From contig OY783198.1 in NCBI GenBank assembly GCA_963678675.1, positions 27,018,684 to 27,082,683 of the forward strand: a DNA stretch of 64,000 bases, written 5' to 3'. Position 1 is the first letter of the stretch, and every line of letters starts with the position of its first letter. This document shows positions 1 through 11,937 of this stretch, piece after piece. This stretch comes from Xiphydria camelus (lineage: Eukaryota > Arthropoda > Insecta > Hymenoptera > Xiphydriidae). A program made the translations under genes and the position numbers. The notes under the pieces were generated by a model. The model ran no database searches, was not told where the DNA came from, and saw only the letters and a list, made by a program, of their open reading frames with translations.

Positions 1-3000
1 ATACAATGTGAAAATAACTGAGCTATTAAAAGAGCTGGGTAAAGGGTGCACTTTTTGTAAATTAACTCCATATACACATGTATGTCTACACTTTCGTATG
101 AATTACACGATTACCTAGATTACTTGATGAGGATGAATACTAAAGTGAACTCTGACCGTCTCTCGATGTTTACAAGCGCGTATATGTAATCAGATGAGCG
201 CTCATCTCAGGTAGGTATACGTAGTACGAGTACTTCCGTTCTCACACCCAGAAATGCCAAAGCGATTTCAATGATCTCGTACTCTATAATCTAGCTCTCG
301 AAGTACATAATGTCCATATAGACATACCGTATCGCAAGAGAGCCGAGGAGAAACATCCTCTTCCCGTTAATATTTGTTTAGCCAACGATTATCGTTCCAG
401 CATCAACTATTGCGCGCTTAACTTTCGTTTCTTCGATGCGGTGTAACGCCTCATCCTTTATCCGAATTACTCATCAAAGGGCCAACCAAGTCAGTCCTCT
501 CGATAAAAAATATACCCGTGCGCCTAGCTGCTGCAAAAATCCTTGCACCGAGCAACGCGCACTTCCGAGAACTCGTTGATTAGGCGCGACGGCGACGAAC
601 GATCCGTATGAGAAATCACACGCACCGTCAACGAGGCGATTTGCCGCCCGATAAAATTCCGCGCGCACGTATTTCTTTGTCGACGCGAGAGCGATTACTC
701 CTGCTCGTGATTGTGCTCAAATCCGCCCCAGCTGGTAAGTGAGCAAGGCGTACAGGTATGCTGTCATTCGCGTGACCAGACGATCGAGTGGCAAGATCAA
801 ACCGCGCAACGTGCGTCGTATCGATTTCTCGGGGCTTTTAGCGCGGGCAATGACGAATTGCAGTGCGATCCGTATTCGTAATTCTTCTAAATTAAATCGT
901 CGAATTTACGGCGACCTAAACGTTACGATTATCCTAGTATTTAATCGTGATAATGTCATACTTAACGCGTGCCACTGATTTCGCTCTCAGTTAGACTATA
1001 ATCGATCGGATCGACGAGTCGTTTAGATTTCAACCGCGTCTGCGATTTTTCGACATCCGTTAATCGGTATAAATAAAAACTGTCATCAACGAGCTCCGCA
1101 TCCAGTCGATATTCGCGACACTCACAGACTCCGTATTATTTTTTTACAATGACCTCGGTCAAAAATGATAGCGGAAATTAAACAACCGAAAGAAAATATC
1201 CTTTCCGGAATCGTCTCCATCTCGTTTAGCGTTCGCATGCAGTCGACCTTCGACATCACGCGTCGATCGTCTATTCGCGCCGACACGTGCGGCTTCGACC
1301 CAGGAGAGAAAGAAAGAAAGAAAGAGGAGAAGAAGGACACGGCGTGAGCGTCTCGCGCCGCGGCGACGGTGTTCTACAGGAGCAACAGCCCCCACCGTTC
1401 CGCCCGGAAAATCTTTGGCCGGATGTTGAGCGGCGCGCGCGTCTCTCGGAAAGGGTGTAGCGTTACGACGTCCGCCGACGCCGCGAGTCCTCCGCCGCGA
1501 TCAGTCCGCGGAATGTCGGCTGGCCGGCAACGTATACCTCCAAACGAAGCCAGGCAACGGATTTGCCCCTGTCCAGCGCGCGACACCTGATCGCAGGACG
1601 CGGCGGTGCTCGAGGCGCGCGCTGAGCTCCGCGGACCCCGGGGTAACCTTTGTGTAATCCTCCGCCACCGGGACCGGAATTGTAATATTTTGGAGCTTTC
1701 GTGCGCGGAAGTGCGGCGACCGTTCGATCGGCACTCGGTGACTTTTACAGTGCGACGACGAGTCGAGGAAAACGGTTCGAAGAATCGTTGCCGCTCCATT
1801 TTCGGCGGATATCGCTCAGTAAGTGTACGATGCGTTTTCCTTTTATTCGCGTGACGTGTGAAATGTGCAAACAACTGTGAGAAAGGAGCGGCGAGGTCTC
1901 GAGGACTGCAGAGGCAGTGCGGGTGTAATTAAAGACCAGGAGTTGCGTCTCGACGCTCGCCAAATAGCGGCGTTGGAAAATTGACGGAGAAAAATGATAG
2001 ATTTTTTCAAATATTAACGGTAAGAAAGCACGTGCCGATAACTCAAAATTGTCTCGATATTACGAGCTTCGCCACGACTCGAGCGGGAGCTAAATTAGAA
2101 GCTTTCGATGAAACGAACAATGGTTTGAGTACCGGTTTTCTGATCAGACGCTGGGAAATCTCGGTCCTCGTAGAATCGACAGGTGGATCGTTCGATCTCT
2201 CTTCTCTCTCCGCCTTCTCCCTCTCGAGCTTGCGAGTCTTTTCGGCTGAAAGTTCGAGCAGCTCCCTCGTTCCGACTCGATAATTTCGGAGCCGCGTTCG
2301 ATCGACCCTCCCAGGGTGCGCGGATCGTCGCACCGTGTCTACTCCGAGCGCGAGGCACGATGCAACGTTTGCACTCACGGCAATCCAATTGCATCGGCTA
2401 AGTACGTATTTAAAGGCGCAAACGAGCGACATGCACGCGCAGAGTCGATGTCGCTTGACTTTCACCGAGAACGAGAGCGAGATGGAAAGAGGGAGAGAGA
2501 GAGAGACGAAGCCAAAGCGAATTCGCTTTCGAACGCTCGCTTTTCGTGGGCCGACGCGCTCGCGGTTATCGCCGACCGCTTTTTCGACCCCGCGGAAATC
2601 GCATAGGAGAATATCGGGGTTGCGAATTTGCAAAAATGTCGTCGTCGAACTTCTCGCGCGATGACATTGCAACTGCGGAACCGATTTTTTTCAGCTGTAC
2701 TAGCGATGAGGCAAACCGGTGCTATCGATCCTACGAAACTAAGAATACGTCGGGGGTTTACCCCCCTCGGATGATTAATTGATTCCGTCGGTATATTCGT
2801 ATGATTGATCGACTGTATCAAAAAATGTCTATCGTGACGGCAACGGAGGAAGGAGCGCGAGAGCATGATAAATCGAAATACTGTGGATTTTACGACGCTT
2901 CAATTTTTCGCATCCTCCCCCGAAACGCGATTAGAACCAAAGTGGTTGCACCCCGCTCCGAATAAATTTTAACGCGATGCCCTCGCCAGTCGCCATGGTA

Positions 3001-3569
3001 GCCGCGAATCGTCACCAAACTGAAAGAGAAAAGCAGGGTCGTTCGTTACTCCCTCTCCCCCATTCTTTCGCATTTTTTTACAGCCTCATCAGACGCGGTA
3101 GACTCGCCAATCGCGTGCTCCGAAAATCCCGCAATGCGTTCGGAGTCGCTGCGGAATCAGCGAGTGTGAAACTCGTCCGGCTGGTCGCCGTCGGGCGAGA
3201 CTCGCGATGCCGATCGCCGAGAAAACCGGCCGATCGGGATGTCGACGGGACTGAAGGAAACCGAACGCGGAAGGGGACCGGTCCCTCGTTTCGCAGAGCG
3301 GGGAGGGCGGCAATGACGGCGCCGCGGCGCGCTTTATTGACGAAAAGCAAACGAGGAAACGCCGGCACCAGCGTCGACTTCGGCGAATCGATAACCCGGC
3401 GCGAAGCGGGGTTGCACGAAAGGCGGAGACTTTCCGAAGTCTGACCACCGCGGCAACTGCAGCGGCGCGCGACGGTGGAACTGCATAGGGGGCCGGGAGG
3501 GCGAGTGGGCGACGGCGAAGGGAAGGGGCGGGGAAGTGCCGGAAGAGGGAACAAAAGCCGCGGGAAGAT
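1..3569. other. Gene-poor upstream region, no supported exon
   Basis: I find no exon with convincing splice sites or a recognisable protein. Several open frames above 150 codons occur on both strands, but they overlap one another, are rich in Arg and Ser, and match no domain I know. A TATA-like box at 1068 is listed separately. The last few hundred bases are probably the promoter and 5' untranslated part of the THEM6-like gene that starts at 3570. Confidence 0.5.
1068..1075 (+). promoter_or_regulatory. TATA-box-like motif with no assigned gene
   Basis: The octamer TATAAATA sits in a GC-richer context, and pyrimidine/A start-like sequence follows about 30 bases downstream. It could be the core promoter of a transcript reading right, perhaps a distant non-coding exon of the THEM6-like gene. 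No splice donor ties it to that gene, so this is only a candidate. Confidence 0.25.
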
Positions 3570-6500
3570 ATGCTGGCTTGCTGGGTGCTGGCAGGTGTCC
3601 TTGGAGCCGTGGTGCTCCTTTACACCCTCATCGAGGTCCACTACTTTCTCCGGATGTTCTTCACCGTCTTCCTGGCGCGATTCTGCAAAAAGCGCGTGCA
3701 CATACTGGACGAGACCACGGTCTACGGTGAGTGTAGCCAATGAAGGTCGAGATCCGGCGACCGTGAGAGAGCGACCGAAGTTAAGGAAATAAGACAAAGG
3801 GAGTGGGGGAAACTCGAGGAGCGACTTTGGTTTCGAACCTGAATTTATGAAAGCTCGCTACACACACGATACACGTTAACGCTACGAAGTCTGCGACAAA
3901 TCTGGAATCCTTACGTGGACTCGTCAGTGTGACGAACCTTGACCTAACGTTCACGAGCCGGCCAGAGATGACCGGCACGCGAATAACGTTGCAGTTTCAC
4001 TGCACTCGGATTATCGATTTTTTTCGTCCCTTCGGTGGTGCCATCTCGTGCACGTTGGGTCACCAGGATGCAGCGCAATTTCGGCTCCGATTTCTCAGAC
4101 CACCGCTCCCACCTCCGTGGCGTTTGTTTCTCTCGAATCACACTCGGTACGGCGTGACTGGTAACTCAATCTCGGAGCTTCGTTGGTTTCCCGCAAGTAC
4201 GGCTTCCAATTGGCAATCTCGAGTTGCGCAAGGTTTTTCCGACACATCTCGATCTCGGACTCACGGGGTATCGCTCGCTGTTGAATTTTTTGTGATATGC
4301 ATTTTGGACCGAGTTACAAATTTATGTAGATCGAGTTAAACGGAATTAGAAATGTTTTCATGGCGCGTGATTTGCCCGTGCCCACACTCAGACAAAAATG
4401 TACTTGATCGAAATAAACGTGCGTTTGGATAGTCCCAAGAGCGTATTTATTCGATTTAAATGAATATCGATTTGATTCAAATAACACCTAATTAATTCAA
4501 TTTTAAATCACAGTTTCGACGATAATTTACATACGTAGACAAAATCCTGTTTCCCAACCATCACCTCTGGATCAGACCATCTAAAAGTTCAGAGCGAAGA
4601 CTCGAACGGTTTGTTGATGACGATTTCGATAAGTATGTCATACACGTTGCGGACAGACGGGCGGACGTGTCGAGACTCTCTCGAAAGGGTTACGTCTTCT
4701 TCTTAGTCATTCACTTCCGTTTATTACGTCGTCGTCTTGTTATTCGCCATTCACTCGTGTATAAATCAATCGTCACGCGGAATTGACATGCTATAAACTC
4801 GGGTGCGCGTCGGTGGTACTCATGACAAATTTTCCGACGATCAGGACTCTGCACCACCACCGACGTGGACACCCTCCTCTACCACATGAACAACGCTCGG
4901 TACCTTCGCGAGCTGGACTTCGCCAGGGTGGATTTCTACGAAAGGACGAGCCTCTATCGCGAGATACGCGCGCAGGGCAAAGGGGTTGTCCAGGGAGCCG
5001 CCACCATAAGGTATAGGAGGTTCCTGAGGCCGTTGTCAATCTTCAAGATCACATCCAAGGTGAGGTGTCCCTTTCTCTTCAGACTTTCTTGAAAATCGAG
5101 GGAAAAGTAATCGACGGTGAATCACAGGTCAGGAATTTTACAGCAAAGATGCATCCGAGTTTGAGTGATCAAATGACATCGATAATTAACCGCGTATTAC
5201 GCAATGACAAAAATCGCCGAGTTCATTCGAGATTTCCAAATCGGACTTTCTTACAAATCGAGGGAAGAGTAATTCGCGATCGATGAATTTTACTGCAGCA
5301 GTGCATTCGAGTTTCAGTAATCAGATAATATCGATAATTAGCCGCGTAATACGTGACGATAAAAATCGCCGGGTTCCATTCGAGATTTCGAAATCGTTCG
5401 AGATATTCATTGCGCGATAGGCGACGAATCGCAACGCCGTCATTACGGATTGATTGATTATCGTAAATGTAATCAATAACGGAGGACGAGCCTGCGGTAA
5501 TGACATAAGGCGTGATTATGAGAAATCGAACTTTTTTCTCCACGTATGCATGTAGATACGAATTATCCGTTTTTCTGTTCACAAATCGAACGTCGTTAAG
5601 ACGCGCGAAGATTTATCTTGAATGGAAGGTCGATAAAAAAAATACCTAAACAACAGGCAGGTTTTCGGCTGTGTCAAGCCGGTGAATTTCCACTGCATCT
5701 CTCCCGCGATAATCTACACCTGTTCGTGTAGTACGAATAACCCATAACGACCAAATTCACCTTGTACGCATGCCGTACGCAATCGCGAGTAAACACGACT
5801 CTCAAGGAGTTTGCCAGGACAAAATAAAGCGCAGATGCGTATCAGTTCGCGGCTCGCGCGACCCGATCGTTCCGTGACTCACTTCCTCCTATGGAAGGAA
5901 GGCGAGGAACGCGAGGCTCCTTCGAAACCGGTTTATCGCATCCTGGAAAACAAAAGTCGCGTGATTCTGTCTACGGAGGAAGGAGTTTTCCATGAGAGTT
6001 TTTCCTCCGCGCCTCGTTCTACGAGCGATGGCATCCCATGGTCGCACGGGACGATCGAGCGACAGACCGTCGAAGGTCTTCCGAAACCGGTCCGTTGCAT
6101 CCCGGAGCTTTTCGCGGACGAATCGATTTTCCTTGAACTTGACGTAGAGGGATGACGTCAGAAAATCGCGTCAGATTCTCATGAACGGACAACTTCGCAC
6201 CGGCATCGAATACAATATTTATATCGGACCGTGAGGTCAACAACTGACGCGTCGCAGCGCCGACTTTAAAGGGGGCGCGCAATTCTATTTAAAGCAAACA
6301 CGCCGCGCGGAAAGAATCGAACGCAGACCGATCTCCTTATGGCGGGCGATCGGTAAGGAAGTCGCGCGCGTATTCGACAATACCTATGCGCACACGCGCA
6401 TTCAAGGTTCTACGTGCTACTGCGAAGCCGATTAATTATTTGCACGAATTGCTCATTATCATTTTTATTGTAATGCCGATACTTTACGATCCGTCTGGAT

Positions 6501-7601
6501 GTATGATATGTGCGTTCGCCGCGTCGGCGCTCGCTGGCTGACCTCGTTACATCGCCTCCAGACGTATACGTTCCGCGATTAATTCACGTTTAATCGTCCC
6601 ACCTTCTTCCAGATCATTTACTGGGACGAGAAGTCCATCTTCATGGAGCACCGGTTCATAACGCCGAGCGACGGTTTCGTCAGGGCCATCGCTATATGTC
6701 GGCAGCGCGTTTTGGACTGTAGCGCCGAGGCTGTGATAGGCGTTTTGCTGGATCGCGGGATCAAGCAGAACGGAAGCGTGGAGGCGGGCGTCACGCAGGT
6801 GAAGGTCAGCTCGGAAGTGCATATCGTCGGCTTCGCATGAAAAGTGCATAAGTCTAAAATGACTGTTTTCACAGTAGATTAAAAAAACTGTTTAAAATTA
6901 GTGTCTCTTGTTCTAAGAAGTTCAGAAGCTATACATGGGATTATCAAACAAAAGTTCAAACTTTTAGATAAACAACTTGACAATAAAATACTTCCAAAAA
7001 CTAGTTTAATTTGCAAGATGGCTTGTTTCTTACATAATCGACAGTCATTTTGGACTTATGCACTTTTCATGTGAAGCCGACGATATTGAGAGAAACGGTC
7101 TAGTTGAATGCGAACCTAATGGAAGAATTATTTGAGATAAATAGGAATCGAGCAAGAATCGAGTCTATCTGAATTAAATAAATGTCTTACATATATTTTT
7201 AATCGCGTACAAACCTAGTACAACATTTATCAAATTCTGATAGACTTTTGTGTTCGATGTGAATAAATTCTTATTCATCTCTGATAAATTTTTCCATTGG
7301 GTTCGTACTCAACTAGACCTTTTTCCCGGGTGCACAGAAGAGAGAAGTGCGGTGATATCCTTCGACCATCCGCAACTGGAGTCGAAACGTCGACGACTAT
7401 CCGAGAGGTGGACTGTGGAAGGATCCTACTGTAGGACACTTTGGTTTATTCCCACTCTGACGCCGTAATTACGCTCGCGCAATTTTACAGATGCCCCACG
7501 TGAGACCGGAAATACCGCCGGAAGTGGCCCGATGGCTGGAGAGCAACGAGATCTCCTCGGCGACGCTCCGACAGGCGTCGACGATCACAACGCGCTGCTG
7601 A
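3570..7601 (+). CDS. THEM6-like: THEM6-like hotdog-fold protein, copy 1 (4 exons)
   Basis: Exons 3570-3726, 4845-5059, 6613-6798 and 7491-7601 join in frame (phases 1, 0, 0) to give 222 residues, close to the roughly 208 of human THEM6. Residues 1-30 are one hydrophobic N-terminal helix, as in THEM6, which is membrane/ER-associated. The family hallmark [15 protein letters not shown] is at residues 66-80, and a tryptophan-acidic stretch (YWDEKSIFMEHRF) begins exon 3. The C-terminal exon carries the Pro-Glu...Trp-Leu-Glu-Ser-Asn-Glu signature seen at the end of THEM6. The family is related to 4HBT thioesterases, but its catalytic activity is not well established, so I claim only membership. The start is the first Met before the hydrophobic helix. 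The open frame runs on past the 6798 donor to a TGA at 6840, but that extension enters an inverted repeat, so splicing to 7491 is the better model. Confidence 0.85.
5081..5399 (+). repeat. Imperfect tandem duplication, period about 161 bp
   Basis: Two adjacent units inside intron 2 of THEM6-like copy 1 begin with near-identical text (GACTTTCTTxxAAATCGAGG) at about 5081 and 5242. They stay alignable through ATCGATAATTA and AAAAATCGCCG to about 5399. It is diverged and has no coding role. Confidence 0.6.
6821..7086. mobile_element. MITE-like element with about 46-bp terminal inverted repeats
   Basis: The left arm reads ATATCGTCGGCTTCGCATGA... through AAAATGACTGT. The right arm is its reverse complement, with only two mismatches that I count (…ACAGTCATTTTGGACTTATG…). 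It lies in intron 3 of THEM6-like copy 1, starting about 22 bases after the splice donor at 6799. The left arm supplies the in-frame TGA that ends the apparent read-through frame at 6840. It has no transposase, so it is non-autonomous. Confidence 0.75.
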
Positions 7602-8363
7602 CAGAAGGACGACGCGACGTCCATCGTGAATGGCGTCGCGACATCGTCACCTTACGAGACCACGATGGTGTGAAGTCCGAGGCTCGAGCTTATCTATTTG
7701 TCTCCGAATCGTATCACGCGGTCCTTTTTTTCGTTCAGCAACGGTGAGGATATCTATCTAAATATCGCTTATGGTTTCGGCTGGACTCAGTCCTGGGCGA
7801 TGTTCAAGTCGACTACCGAGGGCTGGTAAAAAATGAAAAGTGTGCAAGCGAGTGTTCAGCACGCGTTAATAAGCCGCTTTTAATCTTAAAAGCCCTGCTG
7901 TACCTTTCAGCATCCAAGTGACTTGGAAAGTGAATCGAGCGTCATCCGGAAGTAGAGGAGCATTTTTTATTTTAACGTCGCGTGCTGAACACCAGCGACA
8001 GTTGTACGACTATCGTGGAGGTCCAAAAATACAGGGAAATTCCGTAGGAATTATTTAAGCGGAACTTTTCATCTCGTACGTGCTACGCGCTGTGCGCGTG
8101 TGCGTCTTTTTTTTCATTATATAACGACGGGATGAAGTTCTGGAAATGGTGACCAAAATAGAGAAGGACGCTAAAACGAATAGTGAGGAATCGTGTCTTC
8201 GAAGTGTTTAGGTTTCGAATTTAAGAGTGTCTCGCGCCAAGGGCTGAAAGATTTTTTCTTTGGCTCATGTATTAACCTTGGAGAGGACTCGAAGAGGCCT
8301 CGAGAAAGGTGGAAATGATTTCATTGATCGTTGTTTAATAGGACAAAAAAAATGCATTCGCGG

Positions 8364-8544
8364 TAAAGGCTCGTCTTCACGTCGCATTGAATGTCGTGAC
8401 TTTGCGCCGTCGTGACACTGCGACACTAAAATCAAACAGGTTTTGATACCATGACATTAAAGTCACGACATTAAACTTTCAGTTTTCACGATGACAATTG
8501 TCGTGACACTTGGTGTCGCGGCACTAAAAGTCGCATTTTAGTGC
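8364..8544. mobile_element. Short inverted-repeat element (about 180 bp)
   Basis: The ends read TAAAGGCTCGTCTTCACGT and ACGTGAATACGAGCCTTAA, which are inverted copies. The interior is built from repeated GTCGTGAC/GTCACGAC and ACACTAAAA motifs. The right end falls on TTAA, but the left flank is imperfect, so a TTAA target duplication cannot be confirmed. It looks like a MITE. Confidence 0.65.
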
Positions 8545-8823
8545 CACGTGAATACGAGCCTTAAGTCACCCTGCCGCGTCATATTGTAACTAGTAAAAAT
8601 TCTAGATCGGCCATTATTCAGCCAAAGATATAGAAAGTTTTAAGTACACGTATAGCTTTATACGTACGCAAGCGTTACGTACATACATTATCGAATCTCT
8701 GATGTCAAACCGCTCGGATGCATTGACTTTTCATATTCTTAGTCATGATAACCTTCAACCGTGGTGCTCGACACCTTAACTTAAACATGCATTAGAGGAA
8801 ACAAAGTAGCGCGTAGCACTTGT

Positions 8824-9081
8824 ATATGAGGGGTATAGATGCAAAACCCGCCAAGTCCATTTTTGTGAAATTTGAGTTAGATACGTGAATTTGTTCTTTA
8901 TAAGTACGTGCATAAGGTCGAACATAATTTAGATGCAAATTCCACCTTGCACCGCTAATAATATAAGGTAGAAAGTACGCTTATACATGCAAGGCAATGG
9001 CCGGCTGCATCAGTTTTTCACGTCTCCTGTGAAGTGCTATAAATGTGACATGGCGAGTTGTGCATCTATACCCCTCATATG
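8824..9081. mobile_element. MITE-like element with about 37-bp inverted ends
   Basis: The left end ATATGAGGGGTATAGATGCA, continuing through CCGCCAAGTC, is mirrored at the right end by GACATGGCGAGTTG followed by TGCATCTATACCCCTCATAT. The interior is AT-rich with no coding potential. Confidence 0.7.
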
Positions 9082-10308
9082 TAAAATGCACCCGAGCGAA
9101 TCGACATTTGATATTCAATGCGGCACTAATGCATTTAAGTGAAGTAATTGAATGGAAAATTCTACAAGTGTCAACATTTGTTTACCGTTACGGAGGATGA
9201 CGTTCTTTTTCTTCATCGTGTGCGTTCGTCCGGAGAGAAAAGTGGAATGAAGTGAAGTATATTCGACCCTTAGATAGCAGTGCCTCGCGTAGCAGTGGAG
9301 AATCAACCGAATTTATTTCGCTTCAACCAACTTTTCCCACTTACTTATTATAATTCTAGATAGTATTACCCCATCCTTCGGGATACCGTGTTGCGACACC
9401 TTTAAGATTGTCATCACCGCGAAAGGAATAAAAATCGGTTAAATCCAAAAGATCACTTTTTTATTTCTCCAATTCATCACAACTCTCCTGTTCTCGTATC
9501 GATAAAGTCATTTCACTGACGTTAATACGACACTAATCGAACCCTCGAGTGGCAAAAGCCAGTAGACGATAATTTTCCGAGATTTACGCGGGAGATGAAG
9601 TCACGGTGCAGTCTTTGTTTACAGTAAGGTACACTAATTGACGCGTTCGCCACAATCAACGCACGTTTCAAGGATCGGAGAACGGATTCATACGACGTTT
9701 TTGACAGTCCAGAAGGAAACATGTATTCAAGGCGCTGCCATTGCGCGGTGCTGATTATAAAAAACGCATAATGATATTACGCGGTAAAAAGTTTGCATTA
9801 CACTAATTGTGGTTACGTTTTAAAACTACCTATCGTTAAGATTTCTTGACGAAACGATTATGTTAATAGCTACGATTAGTCAGCGATATCACTAATCTGC
9901 AAAGTCATTATCTCATCGGTCATAAGAATCGTATATCTGTACAGTTAGATATGCGTTAAATATAGAAAATGTATGATAACGATAACGATTCGTCAAATTG
10001 TATTTTCTATTCGCGTAATAAATTCGTGTTTTAAATCAAACGCAATCTTCCATACCTACAACCCGTAGTTTCTTCGACGCCTCGAGGCGTGAACCCTACA
10101 AGAACCGGACTTTGAACCGTTGAAACCAGTTCGCCGGCGTGACGGGCGGCGGTACGCTGAACTGAATCGAGAAGAACCAAGCGCGCGAGCTACTTACGGA
10201 TGTATCAGCACCGCATCGCCCGCAGTCGTCCGCTGACCGGCGTGGAGTCAACGTCGAAGATTGAGCGAAATTATTTTTTTATCGTCAATCGTGATAACGC
10301 ACTGAACG

Positions 10309-11723
10309 ATGGTCTGCTACTGCACGGTCGCTATCGTTGCGATCCTCTACGTTCTCCTCGATGCCAACTACTTTCTCAGGCTCGCTGTAGCGATTATCTG
10401 GGGCAGGTTGTTCGAGAAGAAGAAGAAAATTAGCGACGAAACGACTATCTACGGTGAGACATTAACGAATGCTAGAATATCAAATTGAGTCTGGTTCCTC
10501 GAATCCTTCGAATATAAATAATTTTATATCGTACTTTACATTACGTGCGATGGTTTCAAGCTGAACGTTAATTTACCGTTTCATATCGGTAGATCCACAC
10601 TCGCGATCCTGCCGTATAAATTCTATAAGAGACTGTACTATCCGCGAGTAACAGTTCTTCAGGCGCTTCTTGCTTCTAACGACTCCCACGCTTTATCTAT
10701 AATAAAATTCACTCGAAATTTTATCTGGTGTTCGATGTAAGCACATGCAATATCAAAAAAAAAGGCAATTTTCTAGCGAAAGTTTTAGAGGAACGTGGAA
10801 TTTTACTTTTCCAAAATTGAATGTTATCTAATTTTTGCGTCGCGCTTTTATTTCGTCATGTACATGTTTACCAAGCATACATATCCTTATGTATTTTACA
10901 CATAAAATCACAATTTTATATACGTATGTATAAACATGACCGGCGGAAATACTTGCTCACTATATATATATATTATGTATATATACCATGAAGTTATGCA
11001 TTCTTATCGGAGGAGCTTTCTGCGCTTTCCCTTAGTCATGGGTCAAAGACCGACCTTTACCTGCGGTGACATTACAATTAACCCCGGTCCCCTTTAAATT
11101 TCAGGTCTATGCACGACGCAGGATGTTGATGTCTTTTTCAAGCACATGAATAATGCACGCTACTTGCGTCAGCTCGATTTTGCGCGTTTTCACTACTACG
11201 ATAGAACCGGTATCTATGCCGCCATAGCCAGCAAGGGTGGCGGTGCCGTGCAGGGTGCGTCGGCCGTTCGGTATCGACGTCCGATTCAGCTCTTCACCAT
11301 GTACAAGGTCAACACGAAGGTAACTGTCTCGAAAATCATTAAATTTCAACAATTCAGGCGCAAAATCGTCCAGTCTTCGAAGGTTTCATTCTGAAGTAAA
11401 AGCTGTCGTCTGATTCTCTTCGATTCGTCGACAATTTACGCGCCAAATCGTTTCGCTGTAAAGTCGATCGATCGCTTTCGTTGCAGCTGATCTACTGGGA
11501 TGATCGAAGCTTCTATCTAGAGCACCAGTTCATCAGCCTCTCCGACAACTTCGTCAGGGCCGTCATTCTGGGCAAACAGAGCGTCACCGGGACCAAGGTT
11601 TCGGTGCCCGAATTAATCGCGGAACTCGAACCGGAAGCCCGCAAGCCGGAGCTCACGAACGAGCTGAAGCACTGGTTCGATTCGATGGAAGAGTCTTCGC
11701 AGAGGCTGAAGAAGCAGAATTGA
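10309..11723 (+). CDS. THEM6-like: THEM6-like hotdog-fold protein, copy 2 (3 exons)
   Basis: Exons 10309-10453, 11105-11319 and 11487-11723 join in frame (phases 1, 0) to give 198 residues. The layout matches copy 1: an N-terminal hydrophobic helix with a conserved NYFLRL end, then DETTIYGLCTT across the first junction, then [15 protein letters not shown] at residues 62-76, then [13 protein letters not shown] at the start of exon 3. Exon 2 is 215 bp in both copies with identical phases. Here the C-terminal tail ([20 protein letters not shown]) is continuous with exon 3, whereas copy 1 has an intron before it. The tail keeps the W..(S/N)...SS pattern of THEM6. The pair is a tandem duplication. 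Start chosen at the first Met before the hydrophobic segment. Confidence 0.88.
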
Positions 11724-11931
11724 ATTCGTTCGCGACTCTCGTCGAATTGTGGGGATCTCGTTCCTCCTCGTGATCTCGCATCGTTTTCGAAACTGTCCAC
11801 GATCGTTTATTCGCGGCATTATTTATTTCTAGACTGAATACGCGTTGTTATGGGTTTCTTTTTATAGAGTTTATTACGTTTTTATTATGGAGTTCGGATT
11901 ACCCGAGCGTAAGAAGGGAGCTGAGCGTTGC

Positions 11932-11937
11932 AATAAA
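11932..11937 (+). terminator. Poly(A) signal of THEM6-like copy 2
   Basis: AATAAA lies about 210 bases after the stop codon of THEM6-like copy 2 and is the first canonical hexamer downstream. It is the likely cleavage and polyadenylation signal. Confidence 0.55.

Larger units (their letters stand above)
7602..10308. other. Intergenic spacer between the two THEM6-like genes
   Basis: No exon is supported here. The stretch holds the 3' end of copy 1, two inverted-repeat elements (8364-8544 and 8824-9081, listed separately) and the presumed promoter of copy 2. No other structure was seen. Confidence 0.6.

Noticed and set aside
3078..3797. 239-codon minus-strand frame over the THEM6-like first exon
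   Set aside because: Antisense shadow of a real exon and its GC-rich leader; Arg/Ser/Pro-rich with no domain.
6643..6840. Frame of THEM6-like exon 3 continuing to a TGA at 6840
   Set aside because: The last 14 codons lie past a good donor and inside a MITE arm. Splicing to 7491 restores the THEM6-type C-terminus. Kept only as a possible isoform.
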